A stretch of 64,000 nt of DNA from Martinezella dioscoreae. GTDB taxonomy: Bacteria > Pseudomonadota > Alphaproteobacteria > Rhizobiales > Rhizobiaceae. The notes beneath the pieces were generated by a model that saw nothing but the letters and a program-made list of their open reading frames with translations, made no database searches and was not told where the DNA came from. Position numbers and translations under genes: made by a program. Position 1 is the first letter of the stretch, and the number at the start of each line of letters is the position of its first letter. Positions 1-8,378 of the stretch are shown piece after piece. The stretch is from positions 1 through 64,000 of the forward strand of contig NZ_BLAJ01000006.1 of the NCBI RefSeq assembly GCF_009176305.1. Reading direction: 5' to 3'.

Positions 1-71
1 AGGATGTCATCACAGAGATTGCCGCGTTCCTGATGCCACATGCCATTGCCGCCGTGAGGCTGCGCAATTGA
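1..71 (+). CDS. C-terminal end of an unidentified protein (partial)
   Basis: From base 3 an open frame runs into the window and stops at TGA 69-71, giving 22 residues that end in AAVRLRN. The short tail (EIAAFLMPHAIAAV) reads like an amphipathic protein C-terminus, but it is too short to assign a family. The rest of the gene would lie upstream of the window. A chance open frame cannot be excluded. Confidence 0.3.
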   Translation, partial: DVITEIAAFLMPHAIAAVRLRN

Positions 72-205
72 GCATTTTGCTCACAATCGTCCGGTTATGG
101 ACCAGCGACAAATCGACTTCGCTGACGAAGTAAACAAAGGGCTCACAGGTTCGTATCCCTTCACATCAACGGACTGGATTTTGTCGAACATGAGTCGATC
201 TTTGA

Positions 206-243
206 AAAGTGGCATTTAAGCCAGGCGAGGGGATGGCCACTTT
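206..243 (-). terminator. Inverted repeat downstream of the L,D-transpeptidase gene
   Basis: AAAGTGGC (206-213) is matched by GCCACTTT (236-243), a perfect 8-bp inverted repeat with a 22-nt loop, 26 bases past the stop of the minus-strand transpeptidase gene. The long loop makes it a weak terminator candidate, although the U-rich side faces the right way. Confidence 0.25.
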
Positions 244-268
244 GCTCCTTCCCTCCGCAACCTAATGT

Positions 269-1285
269 TCAGTCGATAAATTCAACCACTACGCCCGGCT
301 TAACCATCCCTGCGAGCTCTTCCACATCCCAGTTGGTCAGGCGGACGCAACCGTGAGAGTCGACCTTGCCGATAAGTTCCGGATCCGGCGTTCCGTGAAT
401 CCCATAAGTTGGTTCCGTCAAATCAATCCAGACGGTGCCGACGGGATTATTCGGCCCGCTCGGCAGCTTTAATATCTTCTTATTGTGACCCTGCTGAAAG
501 TTGATCGTCGGGTTGTAGATGTATGTCGGCAATCGCGCGACACCTTTGACCTTGTGCTTGCCGGAGGGAGAAGGTGTCTCCTCGCTGCCGATCGTAGCAG
601 GGTAGACTGCCAATAACGACCCATCTTCTGCAAATGCGAATACCTGTCCCGATTGCCTATGGACCTCGATTCGTTTCACTACACCGCTCTTTCCAGCGCC
701 GGTTGCTGCGACCGAGATCGTTTCACCGGGAGTGAAGGAGGCGGTCGGATTGAGCGCCTTGAGGAGGGCAATACTCATATGGAAACGTTCGGCTAGTTTC
801 TCGGCGATGCTGGTATAACCAAGATGATCCATCTTTGCCTGCAAGGCATAGTCCTTGGGAATCTTCGGTACCAGGTCCTTCCCGTCGTCTGCGGTTATGG
901 AATAACTCTGAACGACCGGGCCTTGCTCTTCGAGCCGCCCGAGCACGGCCGTATCGGGCTTATTGCCAGCTGGAAGTCCCTGCAATGCGTTAAATCCCGC
1001 AATTGCCTTGTTGAGGTTGTCCCCGCCAAAACCGTCGATCGCGCCCGGTGAAGCGCCAGTTCGATCTAGCAGAATTTGAAGTTTTACGATTGCCGCATCA
1101 GGATTGGTCGGTTTGGGGCTTGGTGCTTCGATGTGCACGGACGAAATGGAAGCGGCATTCACATCTTGTGCGGTTATGGTGGCGGCGACAGCCGGATACC
1201 ATGATGTCAAAATAATCCAGATCGCAAGGTAACAGCGCGCGGTGGCCATAGGCAGAAAATCGCGATAGGCGCCAATTGGTTCCAT
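269..1285 (-). CDS. L,D-transpeptidase (YkuD family) with peptidoglycan-binding region
   Basis: Predicted periplasmic L,D-transpeptidase that makes 3-3 peptidoglycan crosslinks or attaches proteins to peptidoglycan. The 338-residue product has an N-terminal hydrophobic segment (about residues 15-35) that looks like a signal peptide. A peptidoglycan-binding-like region follows at about 64-120 and a LysM-like stretch at about 148-198 (ALLKALNP, then GETISV). The YkuD catalytic domain begins near 205, with the conserved HGT and SHGCVRLTN motifs; the nucleophile is Cys313. This order is usual for alphaproteobacterial ErfK/YbiS-type enzymes. The gene is monocistronic as far as I can see. Family is certain; the choice of the first ATG is less so, because residues before the hydrophobic segment (MEPIGAYRD) may not be translated. 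Confidence 0.9.
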   Translation of the reverse strand: MEPIGAYRDFLPMATARCYLAIWIILTSWYPAVAATITAQDVNAASISSVHIEAPSPKPTNPDAAIVKLQILLDRTGASPGAIDGFGGDNLNKAIAGFNALQGLPAGNKPDTAVLGRLEEQGPVVQSYSITADDGKDLVPKIPKDYALQAKMDHLGYTSIAEKLAERFHMSIALLKALNPTASFTPGETISVAATGAGKSGVVKRIEVHRQSGQVFAFAEDGSLLAVYPATIGSEETPSPSGKHKVKGVARLPTYIYNPTINFQQGHNKKILKLPSGPNNPVGTVWIDLTEPTYGIHGTPDPELIGKVDSHGCVRLTNWDVEELAGMVKPGVVVEFID

Positions 1286-1493
1286 CCGAATGGGCGGAAT
1301 ACTTATCTCGGGGCGAGGGCTGGGCGCTCACACATGTTGAGAAATGTGGTCCAAACGGGAATCTTCTGGGAGGTGCTCAAATGCCGTCGTCTGTGTGGTG
1401 ACGTGCTTGGCAATTGCGGTGCGTGTTGTGCGATCGCGAAACTGGCGGCGGCTTTATCCATTGAGAAGCAGCCGTCATACGTCCGCAGAATAG

Positions 1494-1515
1494 GGCCGGA
1501 GTTGTTGCTCCGGCC
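1494..1515 (-). terminator. Stem-loop downstream of the MDR reductase gene
   Basis: GGCCGGAG (1494-1501) and CTCCGGCC (1508-1515) form a perfect 8-bp stem with a 6-nt loop, 62 bases past the stop of the minus-strand reductase gene. There is no long U-tract, so it may be a Rho-assisted or weak intrinsic terminator. The rest of 1286-1576 shows no gene that I can support. Confidence 0.35.
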
Positions 1516-1576
1516 ATCATGGTTCAGCTTGGGTTCGCTTAGGAAAAATAATGACGATATTGATGGCTAGCGCCTC

Positions 1577-2494
1577 TCATTCGCGAGTGCGAATGATCGT
1601 TTTCCCTGTCCGCCGTCCGGTGGGAGTGAATGCAGCGACCGCATTATCCAAGGTCGAGATGTAGCCGATGTTCGTCCGAAGGCGTTCGTCACGTACCCGC
1701 TGAACAACCTCATTAAGTTGAGCGCGATCGGATTCCACGACGAAGTCAATTGCCCGGCCATCGACGGGTCGCGCTTCAACCGGGCCAACTACGGAAACGA
1801 GCGTACCTCCGGGTCGTACCAGACCTGCGGAGCGCTTCTGGATCTCGCCGCCGATCATGTCAAGCACGAGATCGACGCTCCCGATTTCCTCGAGCGTATC
1901 ATTTGCCAGATCGACGAACTCGTTCGCGCCAAACTCCACCGACTTCTGCCGGTCGGCGGCACGTCCGGTGGCAATGACGTAGGCTCCGAACTCGCGCGCA
2001 AGCTGCGTCGCGATCGAACCGACCGCACCGGCGGCGCCATGAACAAGGACGCTCTGGCCTGCTTGGAGGCGGCCATGTTGCAACAGTCCTTGCCAGGCGG
2101 TCAGGCCGGAGATCGGCAGGCTGGCAGCCACTGTGAACTCCACGTCGCCGGGAAGTGGTACGAGGTTGCGAGCCTCTACGGCGACATATTCCGCCAGGGT
2201 GCCGTCGCGGTACCAGTCCGTCAGGCCGAACACGCGCTGTCCCAAAGAAAGGCCGGTCGTACCATAACCGAGAGCGGTAACCACACCGGCGAACTCATGG
2301 CCCGGGATCGATGGCGTTCGTTTTTGGCCGATGCGATCGGTCCAGGTGGAGGGCCAGCTCAGTTCGGTCGGCACGAAGCCCGACGCGTGAACCTCGACGA
2401 TGACGTCGTTTATCGCCGCCTGCGGCTGCGGGTGCTCCGCCAATGACATGCCGGCCGCGCCGGCGGCTTCGTCGGTTGCTATGATGGCTTTCAT
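1577..2494 (-). CDS. NADP-dependent MDR-family oxidoreductase (quinone reductase type)
   Basis: Medium-chain dehydrogenase/reductase of 305 residues without the zinc-ligand pattern, so probably an NADPH:quinone or enone reductase. The N-terminal GroES-like domain contains GHEFAGVV. The Rossmann domain has the nucleotide-binding stretch HGAAGAVGSIATQLA at about 150-165. The start has a good ribosome site (AAGGAGA about 8 bases upstream). It is the last gene of a minus-strand run that begins with an AraC regulator and contains an azoreductase, an AhpD-like protein and a nitroreductase, which points to handling quinones or other electrophiles. The substrate is not deducible. Confidence 0.88.
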   Translation of the reverse strand: MKAIIATDEAAGAAGMSLAEHPQPQAAINDVIVEVHASGFVPTELSWPSTWTDRIGQKRTPSIPGHEFAGVVTALGYGTTGLSLGQRVFGLTDWYRDGTLAEYVAVEARNLVPLPGDVEFTVAASLPISGLTAWQGLLQHGRLQAGQSVLVHGAAGAVGSIATQLAREFGAYVIATGRAADRQKSVEFGANEFVDLANDTLEEIGSVDLVLDMIGGEIQKRSAGLVRPGGTLVSVVGPVEARPVDGRAIDFVVESDRAQLNEVVQRVRDERLRTNIGYISTLDNAVAAFTPTGRRTGKTIIRTRE

Positions 2495-2634
2495 CGATTT
2501 GTCTCCTTCGATGCTTTGATGATTTGAGGTGATACAGCGCGGAAGACCACTTCGATCTTCCTTGGGTGCCGTGGGTAGATGTCTTTGGGTCCGGTGTCGG
2601 CTCGTGAGAGGAACGATTGCAGATGACGGGCTAG

Positions 2635-3099
2635 TCAGCGTGGGAGCGGCGGACGCTTCATCGCCAGAAGCTCTGTCACATCCTGCAGCTCATCTTTGGA
2701 CAAGACTGGAAGCGTTAGCCATTTCCCGTCGATGTAGGTCTTCGCGTCATCGTAGGCTCTGACCAATCGCGGGCGCCAGAAATAACGCCGCTCCTCGAAC
2801 TTCTCGCGTTCGGCTCCGCCCATCACGACGATGGCGGAGAACCGCTGATATTCCGGCACCAAAGTAGTAAGCGCCCTAGTCTTCTTGAAGCGCAAGGACC
2901 AACCGCGCTTCTTTCCGCCGTAAAGCCAGTCGGGTGCGAATACTCCGGGATAGGATGCATCGATCCAGGTCCGCAGTTCGCTCCATTGACCGTATGCCTC
3001 TGAGCCCAGCCATTCGCGGATGGCGCGGTCATCGGGCGGTGTCGAATTGCCGGTGATCCTGTCACCGATCTTGGGAAGCGTAGACGTAGATAAGATCAT
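2635..3099 (-). CDS. DUF3788-like protein
   Basis: Product of 154 residues with the pattern I associate with DUF3788: a short helical N-terminus, then FAPDWLYGGKKRGWSLRF, a beta-rich core (FSAIVVMGG) and a C-terminal region rich in charged residues. The function of the family is unknown to me. I start it at the ATG at 3099 because GAGG lies 6 bases upstream; an ATG at 3111 is possible, and longer frames run through sequence that does not look like protein. It sits between the azoreductase and MDR reductase genes on the same strand. Confidence 0.7.
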   Translation of the reverse strand: MILSTSTLPKIGDRITGNSTPPDDRAIREWLGSEAYGQWSELRTWIDASYPGVFAPDWLYGGKKRGWSLRFKKTRALTTLVPEYQRFSAIVVMGGAEREKFEERRYFWRPRLVRAYDDAKTYIDGKWLTLPVLSKDELQDVTELLAMKRPPLPR

Positions 3100-3169
3100 C
3101 TGAAGCCTCATGTTGATTGGCCGGCGGCGTCGGATGGTTGATGAACAAACGTTGGAAGCTGTCGGTCCC

Positions 3170-3877
3170 TCAGTGTGCGCTTGGCGATGCGTGCCTGGGC
3201 AAGGCGAGGTCGGCATGGTTCCAGCCGACGCTCGCGACCATTGCGGGTTGATCCTGGATTTCGGTCAGGCGCTTCACGGCGGTGACGTCGAGAGCTGCAA
3301 GCGTCTTGTCTCTCGTCTCTGCCGCCTGCTCCCAGTTAAGGAAGGCCGTTCCTTGAAGCGGGAAAAACTGCTGGCTCTTCAGCCCGATCGAGCTAAGCGC
3401 AATCGACAGGTAGGGGGTCAGAAAATCCGGTTGGTTGGCGCGCTCGCCGGTGAAGAAGCCGCCGGAAGCCACGCCGATAAGGACCGGACGGTCCCGAAGC
3501 ATTCCGACCTTCCCGACCGACGTCGATTTTATTGTACGGCCTACACGCAAGATCTGGTCGACCCAGGCCTTCAGGACCGAGGGAATGGTCAGATTGTGCA
3601 TCGGCGTTCCTATGACGACCACATCCGCCGCTTCGACTTCCCGCACAAGCTGTTCGGAAAGATCGAGCGACCCGGCCGGCGGGGCCGCCAAAGTGGCCGG
3701 TGACGCCAGTGCAGCGGCATAAAGGGCCGCGGTCTGAGGTAGGGGATCAGTGCCGAGGTCACGTCGGATGATGTCCGCGCCAGGTGCAACCTCAAGAAGC
3801 CTTTTAACGATCGCCGCCGAAAGCTGACGGCTATGGGATTGTTGGCGCGGACTGTTGTCGATGTGGAGAATGTTCAT
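3170..3877 (-). CDS. azoR: FMN-dependent NADH-azoreductase / quinone reductase (AzoR family)
   Basis: Flavodoxin-fold reductase expected to use FMN and NADH to reduce quinones by two electrons, and azo dyes in vitro. The N-terminus (ILHIDNSPRQQSHSRQL) carries the FMN phosphate-binding SxRxxxSxSR-type loop. The GTPMHNLTIPSVLKAWVDQ segment at about 88-106 and ASGGFF are typical flavin-contact motifs. At 235 residues it is longer than the E. coli enzyme (about 200) because of a C-terminal tail. AGGA lies about 8 bases before the ATG. Neighbours are an AhpD-like gene upstream and a DUF3788 gene downstream. The symbol rests on family similarity, not on proven orthology. Confidence 0.85.
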   Translation of the reverse strand: MNILHIDNSPRQQSHSRQLSAAIVKRLLEVAPGADIIRRDLGTDPLPQTAALYAAALASPATLAAPPAGSLDLSEQLVREVEAADVVVIGTPMHNLTIPSVLKAWVDQILRVGRTIKSTSVGKVGMLRDRPVLIGVASGGFFTGERANQPDFLTPYLSIALSSIGLKSQQFFPLQGTAFLNWEQAAETRDKTLAALDVTAVKRLTEIQDQPAMVASVGWNHADLALPRHASPSAH

Positions 3878-3919
3878 GGGGTTGATCCTACAGATTCATG
3901 AGACTAGGAGAGATGGGAC

Positions 3920-4465
3920 TCAGATCGCGCCGGCCGGGGCAACGGCAGGAAAGTCCTTGTCCGGATCGAAGACGTTGTTGAACAGGTTCGTCAGGGTGTA
4001 CATTGCGACCAGAGCAACGATCTCGATGATGTTCGCTTCGGTGAATTCGGCATCGCGAACAGCCTTCAGATCCGCGTCACTGACTTTCCCGCGGGTCTCG
4101 ATAACCTTTCGCGCGAATTGCACCGCCGCATCCCGCTTCGAGTCGGTCGCATGGCCCTTGCGAGCGAGAATGATCTCTTCGGCTGGCAGCTTGGCCATAT
4201 GTTCGGCAGTGAAGCTGTGAACCGTCAGGCAGTAATTGCAGCCATTCACTTCGGAGACGGCAAGGCCGATGCTGTCTCGAGTCCTCACGTCAAGCACCTT
4301 GCTGAGCGACCCGAGTAGGGCAGCCCATGCGTTGAAGGCGATCGGGCTTTGAGCAAAGGCCGCCATCATGTTTGGGGTGAACCCGATGTTTCTTTTGAAA
4401 GCATCGAGGGTCTCTTTGGATGCAGCCGGCACCTGTTCCGGCGTCAGAACGGTCGTTCTGGTCAT
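3920..4465 (-). CDS. Carboxymuconolactone decarboxylase / AhpD-like protein
   Basis: Small all-alpha protein of 181 residues in the CMD/AhpD superfamily. It has the redox motif EVNGCNYCLTVHS (Cys76, Cys79, His83), the arrangement found in alkylhydroperoxidase-type members rather than in true decarboxylases. It probably works as a peroxidase or a thiol-based reductant partner. I chose the ATG at 4465 because GGAG lies 6 bases upstream; the ATG at 4477 has no visible ribosome site. It lies between nitroreductase and azoreductase genes on the same strand, consistent with an oxidative or electrophile-stress operon. Confidence 0.87.
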   Translation of the reverse strand: MTRTTVLTPEQVPAASKETLDAFKRNIGFTPNMMAAFAQSPIAFNAWAALLGSLSKVLDVRTRDSIGLAVSEVNGCNYCLTVHSFTAEHMAKLPAEEIILARKGHATDSKRDAAVQFARKVIETRGKVSDADLKAVRDAEFTEANIIEIVALVAMYTLTNLFNNVFDPDKDFPAVAPAGAI

Positions 4466-4498
4466 GGTCGTCTCCATAAATGTTGATTGAGTTGCGGG

Positions 4499-5152
4499 TT
4501 ATGCGAAGGACAGGACGTCGGCTACGGGCAGGCGTGGCTTCTGCGGCCAGTTGCCGGACCGCTCGGGTCCGACGGTCAAGAGCATGACCGGGATTTCATC
4601 TTCGGCGAGGCCAAATTCGCGATGCACCGCTTCCGCGTCGAAGCCGATCATCGGCGTGGAACCGAGGCCGAGCGAGCGCGCCGCGTAGATGATCGCAGCC
4701 GTACCGAAGGTCGCGGAGCGCACCGCTTCGTCCCGCTGCCGTTGGGGTTGGTTGTCATAGAGGCCGCGGGCGGGCGCCTCCCATTCCGGCACCAGGTGGG
4801 CCGGCATGATGCCGGCTTCCACGACCGGCGCCAGACGGGCAGGCACGGCGCTGGCATCGGCCAATTGGCCGACGATAACGAAGGTAACCGCGGCATCGAG
4901 GATCGCGGGCTGCTTCCAGGCGATCGGATGGAGCCGAGCCTTGGCGTCAGGTGTGCGGACCGCGATAAACCGCCAGTTCTGAAGGTGAAAGGAGGTCGGC
5001 GCCGACGTGCCGATGCGCACCAGATCTCGGATCTGATCGTCGCTCAGTGTGGCGGTGGAGTCGTAATATTTAGCGGCGCTGCGGCTGAGGATGGCTTCGA
5101 TGACCGCATTCGTCGGTACCGCTTCGGAGGCTATGTTGTTGATGTAGTTCAT
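4499..5152 (-). CDS. Nitroreductase family protein
   Basis: FMN-dependent nitroreductase-like protein of 217 residues. Visible family features are the N-terminal ILSRSAAKYYD segment, the flavin-contact APTSFHLQNWRF at about 50-61, and the C-terminal GLGSTPMIGFD loop. Such enzymes reduce nitroaromatics, quinones or flavins with NAD(P)H. It has a GGGAG ribosome site about 8 bases before the ATG. It is the first gene downstream of the AraC regulator on the same strand, with a 113-base gap that could hold a regulated promoter. Confidence 0.88.
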   Translation of the reverse strand: MNYINNIASEAVPTNAVIEAILSRSAAKYYDSTATLSDDQIRDLVRIGTSAPTSFHLQNWRFIAVRTPDAKARLHPIAWKQPAILDAAVTFVIVGQLADASAVPARLAPVVEAGIMPAHLVPEWEAPARGLYDNQPQRQRDEAVRSATFGTAAIIYAARSLGLGSTPMIGFDAEAVHREFGLAEDEIPVMLLTVGPERSGNWPQKPRLPVADVLSFA

Positions 5153-5265
5153 CGGGTGGCTCCCTCATCAAGTGATTACGGAGCCGATTTTACGACCGCA
5201 TGTGATATTATCGAGATTGAATTGCCTCAATATGATGCTTAAAAGGATCAAACCTCAGGCCGGCG

Positions 5266-6234
5266 CTAACTCGCACTTTTCCCGCCGGTCTGCGCGAGCC
5301 TGCGCCATTCCCCTGGCGTCATTCCCATTTTCTCGGCGAATACGCGCCGGAATGCCGAAACAGATTGATAGCCGACCGTTTCGGCGATTGTCTCAGTACT
5401 GATCGCTGGCTTCTTGAGCTCGTTGGCAGCCAAACTCATGCGCAAATCGGTCAACAGGTCGAGGGCGGAGCAACCGAGCCTGTCCCGGAAGTGTCGCATG
5501 AACGTTGCGCGAGACATGCCACACAGCTCTGCCAGATCAGGTAGTTTCCAGGGCTTGGCGGGATCAGCGAGCATGGCGCTGATTGCCGGCGCCAAGCGCG
5601 GGTGGCCGGCCAGTGCCAGCAGACCCTCACGAGCTGTTGCTGATTGGCTGGCTGCACGCAACACCAACGTAAAAAGAGCCGAAGACAGTGCATTGAGAAC
5701 AGCGCGTCCTCCGGGTCGATCGCCGGCCGCTTCCATTCGCATCAACCCCACCAGATTAGAGAGTTGGCCAGTTGCGGACGCGACACCCTCTTCTCCTGGG
5801 GCATCCATGGTCCGTGCCACCAGATCGAGGGGCAGGTAGTTGCGGACCAATCGATCGTGAGGAGGCGAAATGAAAAATCGGCCACACAACAGATCTAGTT
5901 GTTCGCCGTCGCTGTCGTTCTCGCTCAGCATCCACCCGGCAGTACTCTGCCGCTGCTGCGTAGGAGCGGGCGTCTGCCCGCTGCCATCGTGCAGCACATG
6001 CGCCGCACCGTGCGGTAACAGCACGATATCGCCGCTCGTCAACTCCCGCCGGGTTCTTGCCTCCGGATCCTCAAAGATCGCTCGGCCCCTGACGACGACG
6101 TGGTAGGGAATTTCGTTCGGCGCAGCCCGGTTCCACATAATGCGCCAGGGAGCGCCATAGGCGCAGCGCACCTCGAGCTGGCCGGTGACCGTGATGATTT
6201 GAAGCAGTTGGCTCAACCAATCGAGTTCAGACAT
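5266..6234 (-). CDS. AraC-family regulator with N-terminal cupin domain
   Basis: Transcription factor of 322 residues. The N-terminal half is a cupin-like effector domain (PYHVVVRGRAIFEDP, then SGDIVLLPHGAAHVLHD at about 65-83). The C-terminal 100 residues are a double helix-turn-helix of the AraC class: LAELCGMSRATFMRHFRD, then IAETVGYQSVSAFRRVFAE and GMTPGEWRR. Regulators of this cupin-AraC type often control adjacent oxidoreductase genes, and here the nitroreductase/AhpD/azoreductase/MDR genes follow on the same strand. The effector is unknown. Confidence 0.9.
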   Translation of the reverse strand: MSELDWLSQLLQIITVTGQLEVRCAYGAPWRIMWNRAAPNEIPYHVVVRGRAIFEDPEARTRRELTSGDIVLLPHGAAHVLHDGSGQTPAPTQQRQSTAGWMLSENDSDGEQLDLLCGRFFISPPHDRLVRNYLPLDLVARTMDAPGEEGVASATGQLSNLVGLMRMEAAGDRPGGRAVLNALSSALFTLVLRAASQSATAREGLLALAGHPRLAPAISAMLADPAKPWKLPDLAELCGMSRATFMRHFRDRLGCSALDLLTDLRMSLAANELKKPAISTETIAETVGYQSVSAFRRVFAEKMGMTPGEWRRLAQTGGKSAS

Positions 6235-6287
6235 AGGATCTCGTCAACGTGAAGGGTGCCGGCATCCTATTCTATCTGCACCAAGGC

Positions 6288-6400
6288 TCAATGCACCGCC
6301 TGCAAGGCAACATGGCGGGCAAAGTGTAAGCCGAGCTCAAGCTCATGCGCCAAAATGAAATCAAATACTTCGGCATCTGGAACCAAGTAGGGCGTTGTGG
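6288..6400 (-). pseudogene. Possible C-terminal remnant of an unidentified gene
   Basis: A minus-strand frame without a start codon reads like a protein tail (LVPDAEVFDFILAHELEL, then ARHVALQAVH) and stops at 6288-6290. An upstream stop sits directly beside the 21-bp repeat at 6399-6419. I do not recognise the family and give it low confidence. Nothing else is supported between the AraC gene and the lysR remnant. Confidence 0.2.
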
Positions 6401-6419
6401 TTCAGATCCCTTCAAGAGC
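6399..6419 (+). repeat. 21-bp repeat, copy A
   Basis: This 21-bp sequence starts GGTTCAGATCCC and ends TCAAGAGC. It matches 26182-26202 at 20 of 21 positions in the same orientation; a shorter relative (CCCTTCAAGAGC) lies near 36576-36587. Copy A lies between a truncated frame and the lysR remnant. It looks like a trace of a mobile element or a recombination point, but I cannot name the element. Confidence 0.5.
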
Positions 6420-6489
6420 TTGAGACATTGGACCGGAGCGCGATGCCTATCGAAGGAGCTATCCTAGCAGTTCTTCATCATCTGCGGCT

Positions 6490-6789
6490 TTGCGTTATTT
6501 GCAACAGCAACGAATCCGGCCCAACGATCGCATCGAACTCGACGCGCTGGATGCAATCGCTGTACTCGTTGACCGCGGGATTGGTGTTTCGCTCGTCCCG
6601 GATCGGGTGCTGCCTTGGCCGGGAGGCTTGTCGATCGTAAGACACCGCCTCCCTGATCCGGCTCCCGAACGAGTGCTTGGACTGCTCTGGTCGCAGGCCC
6701 CGGCACACGCGCGGCTCATTCAGGCTGTAGAGCGTGAAGCCATCCTGACGCTCGGTGGTGCGGAAGCGACGAACTCTGCAGGTCCTTAG
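6490..6789 (+). pseudogene. LysR-family regulator, C-terminal remnant
   Basis: The frame encodes only the last part of a LysR substrate-binding domain: YLQQQRIRPNDRIELDALDA, then VLVDRGIGVSLVPDRV and a terminal LLWSQAPAHARLIQAVE. These match the end of LysR effector domains in order. The DNA-binding domain and most of the effector domain are missing; the DNA upstream of 6490 does not continue the family in any frame. A full member would have about 300 residues. I treat it as dead. Confidence 0.75.
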
Positions 6790-6841
6790 CGCAAAAAAAC
6801 ATGGCGATAGAGCGACCAAACCTTGCAGGTACTCTCAGCTC

Positions 6842-8050
6842 CTAGTTCCGACCTGCTCCTTGTTTTGCAAAGATGCCGATCGTCGCCGCGATGATCCCTG
6901 ATGCCGCCGCAATGGCCATCGCCCAGCGCGGGCTTTCATGATCGGCCACCCAGCCGACGATGGGCGCTCCGATCGGCGTGCCACCGAGTGCGATGCCGAC
7001 GCGCAGCGCCATCACCCGCCCGCGCATCGTAGCCTCAGTCGAAAGCTGCATCAGGCTGTTGGTGGCGTTGGTGAAGGAGAGCGCGGCGACGCCGATGACG
7101 ACAAGCGCCACCGCGAAGAGCCAGTAGCAGGGCGCAAGCGCCGCCAACGCGCAGCCGAGGCCAAATACCGTGGCGCTTACGATCAGATTGCGGAATTCGA
7201 TGCGGTCGCGGCCGGCATTCAGGAATGCCCCCGTAATCGTCCCGACCGCCATAATAGACGACAACAGCCCGTAGCCGGTGGCATCGGCATGGAAGATGCG
7301 CACGCCCATTGTCGAGACGAAGATCGGAAAATTCAGGCCGAAGGTGCCGATGAAGAACAGCATGAACAGGATCGCCACGAGATCGGGGCGGCCCCGGACA
7401 TAGCGCAGGCCCTCGACAAAGCGGCCCTTGCCACGTGGCGCCCGTCTGTTCGGCCGCAGCTCCGACCGCCGCAGCAGCGTCAGAGAAATCAGGACGGCCA
7501 GGAAGGATACGCCATTGACGAGAAAGCCCCATCCGGTCCCGATAGTGGCGATCGCGACACCCGACACGCCCGGACCGATCATCCGCGCGAGATTGAACGA
7601 CATGGAGTTCAGCGCCACCGCATTCGGCAGATCGTCGTCGCCGACCAGCTCCGCGACGAAGGTTTGGCGGACCGGCGCGTCGAGCGCGGCCACGCTGCCA
7701 AACAGGAAGGCGAACACATAGACGTGCCAGAGCTGCGCGAGGCCCGTGGCGGTGAGAATACCGAGCGCCAGCGCGAGCGCGCCCATCGTCGCCTGCGTCG
7801 CCATCAGGAGCTTACGCTGGTTCAGACTGTCGGCGGCAAGACCCGACCAGGGAAGCAGCAGAAACTGCGGTGCAAACTGCAGAGCCATGACGATACCGAC
7901 AGCCGAGCCGTTATGTCGCGTCAGTTCGGCGAAGACGAGCCAGTCCTGTGCGGTTCGCTGGACCCAGGTGCCGATATTCGACACGAGCGCCCCCGCCGCC
8001 CAGAGCCGGAAATTGTAGTGTCGGAGCGACCGGAAGGTCCGCAGCATCAT
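6842..8050 (-). CDS. MFS efflux transporter (DHA3/EntS-like)
   Basis: Inner-membrane transporter of 402 residues with about 12 hydrophobic segments. The N-terminal FRLWAAGALVSNIGTWVQRTAQDWLV is characteristic of the drug:H+ antiporter-3 / enterobactin-exporter-like group, and the inter-helix loop SLNQRKLLMATQ fits the MFS loop 2-3 motif. I use the ATG at 8050 rather than longer frames because it overlaps the stop of the preceding membrane-protein gene by four bases. It ends a marR - isochorismatase - small membrane protein - MFS operon, so it probably exports a compound sensed by the MarR protein. Confidence 0.88.
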   Translation of the reverse strand: MMLRTFRSLRHYNFRLWAAGALVSNIGTWVQRTAQDWLVFAELTRHNGSAVGIVMALQFAPQFLLLPWSGLAADSLNQRKLLMATQATMGALALALGILTATGLAQLWHVYVFAFLFGSVAALDAPVRQTFVAELVGDDDLPNAVALNSMSFNLARMIGPGVSGVAIATIGTGWGFLVNGVSFLAVLISLTLLRRSELRPNRRAPRGKGRFVEGLRYVRGRPDLVAILFMLFFIGTFGLNFPIFVSTMGVRIFHADATGYGLLSSIMAVGTITGAFLNAGRDRIEFRNLIVSATVFGLGCALAALAPCYWLFAVALVVIGVAALSFTNATNSLMQLSTEATMRGRVMALRVGIALGGTPIGAPIVGWVADHESPRWAMAIAAASGIIAATIGIFAKQGAGRN

Positions 8051-8376
8051 TGCCGTTCCGGCGCGTTCCCGCCATGGAACCGGCCGAAGTGACGCGCGCA
8101 AAACAGCGCGATGGCGAAAGCCCCGAGGCCTGCAGATAAGACATCCGTGGCGCCATCCCAATTCACGCTGCCGAAACGGATGAGAAGCAGATAGGCCAGT
8201 ACCAGATTGGCGAAGCCCCATAGGACATTGACGGTCGACGATGACAGGCCTTCACCGGGTGGCCTGGCGAAGGGCGATTGAAAGGGCCGGCCGAGAACGC
8301 CGCTGACGAGGTGCGGAATTGCATTCATCAGAAATGCACCGCCGGCAAGCAGCGAGAGAGTGTGGAGGAAGGTCAT
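8047..8376 (-). CDS. Small membrane protein of unknown function
   Basis: Product of 109 residues with three likely membrane helices (about 5-25, 48-65 and 80-95) and a short charged C-terminus. I do not recognise a family. The gene starts two bases after the isochorismatase-type gene ends and overlaps the MFS start by four bases, so it is translationally coupled on both sides. That position, not its sequence, suggests a role with the MFS exporter. I start it at the ATG of MTFLHTL; the longer frame upstream is the shadow of the hydrolase gene. Confidence 0.7.
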   Translation of the reverse strand: MTFLHTLSLLAGGAFLMNAIPHLVSGVLGRPFQSPFARPPGEGLSSSTVNVLWGFANLVLAYLLLIRFGSVNWDGATDVLSAGLGAFAIALFCARHFGRFHGGNAPERQ

Positions 8377-8378
8377 CC

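Noticed and set aside
1579..1596. Hairpin CATTCGC/GCGAATG as a terminator of the MDR gene
   Set aside because: It lies inside the coding sequence just before the stop, so the stem at 1494-1515 is the better candidate.
6399..6419. The 21-bp repeat as a tRNA 3' end (T-arm-like GGTTCAGATCC)
   Set aside because: The loop does not fit the tRNA T-loop consensus (G where A58 should be), there is no acceptor stem and no CCA, and no tRNA body lies upstream of either copy.
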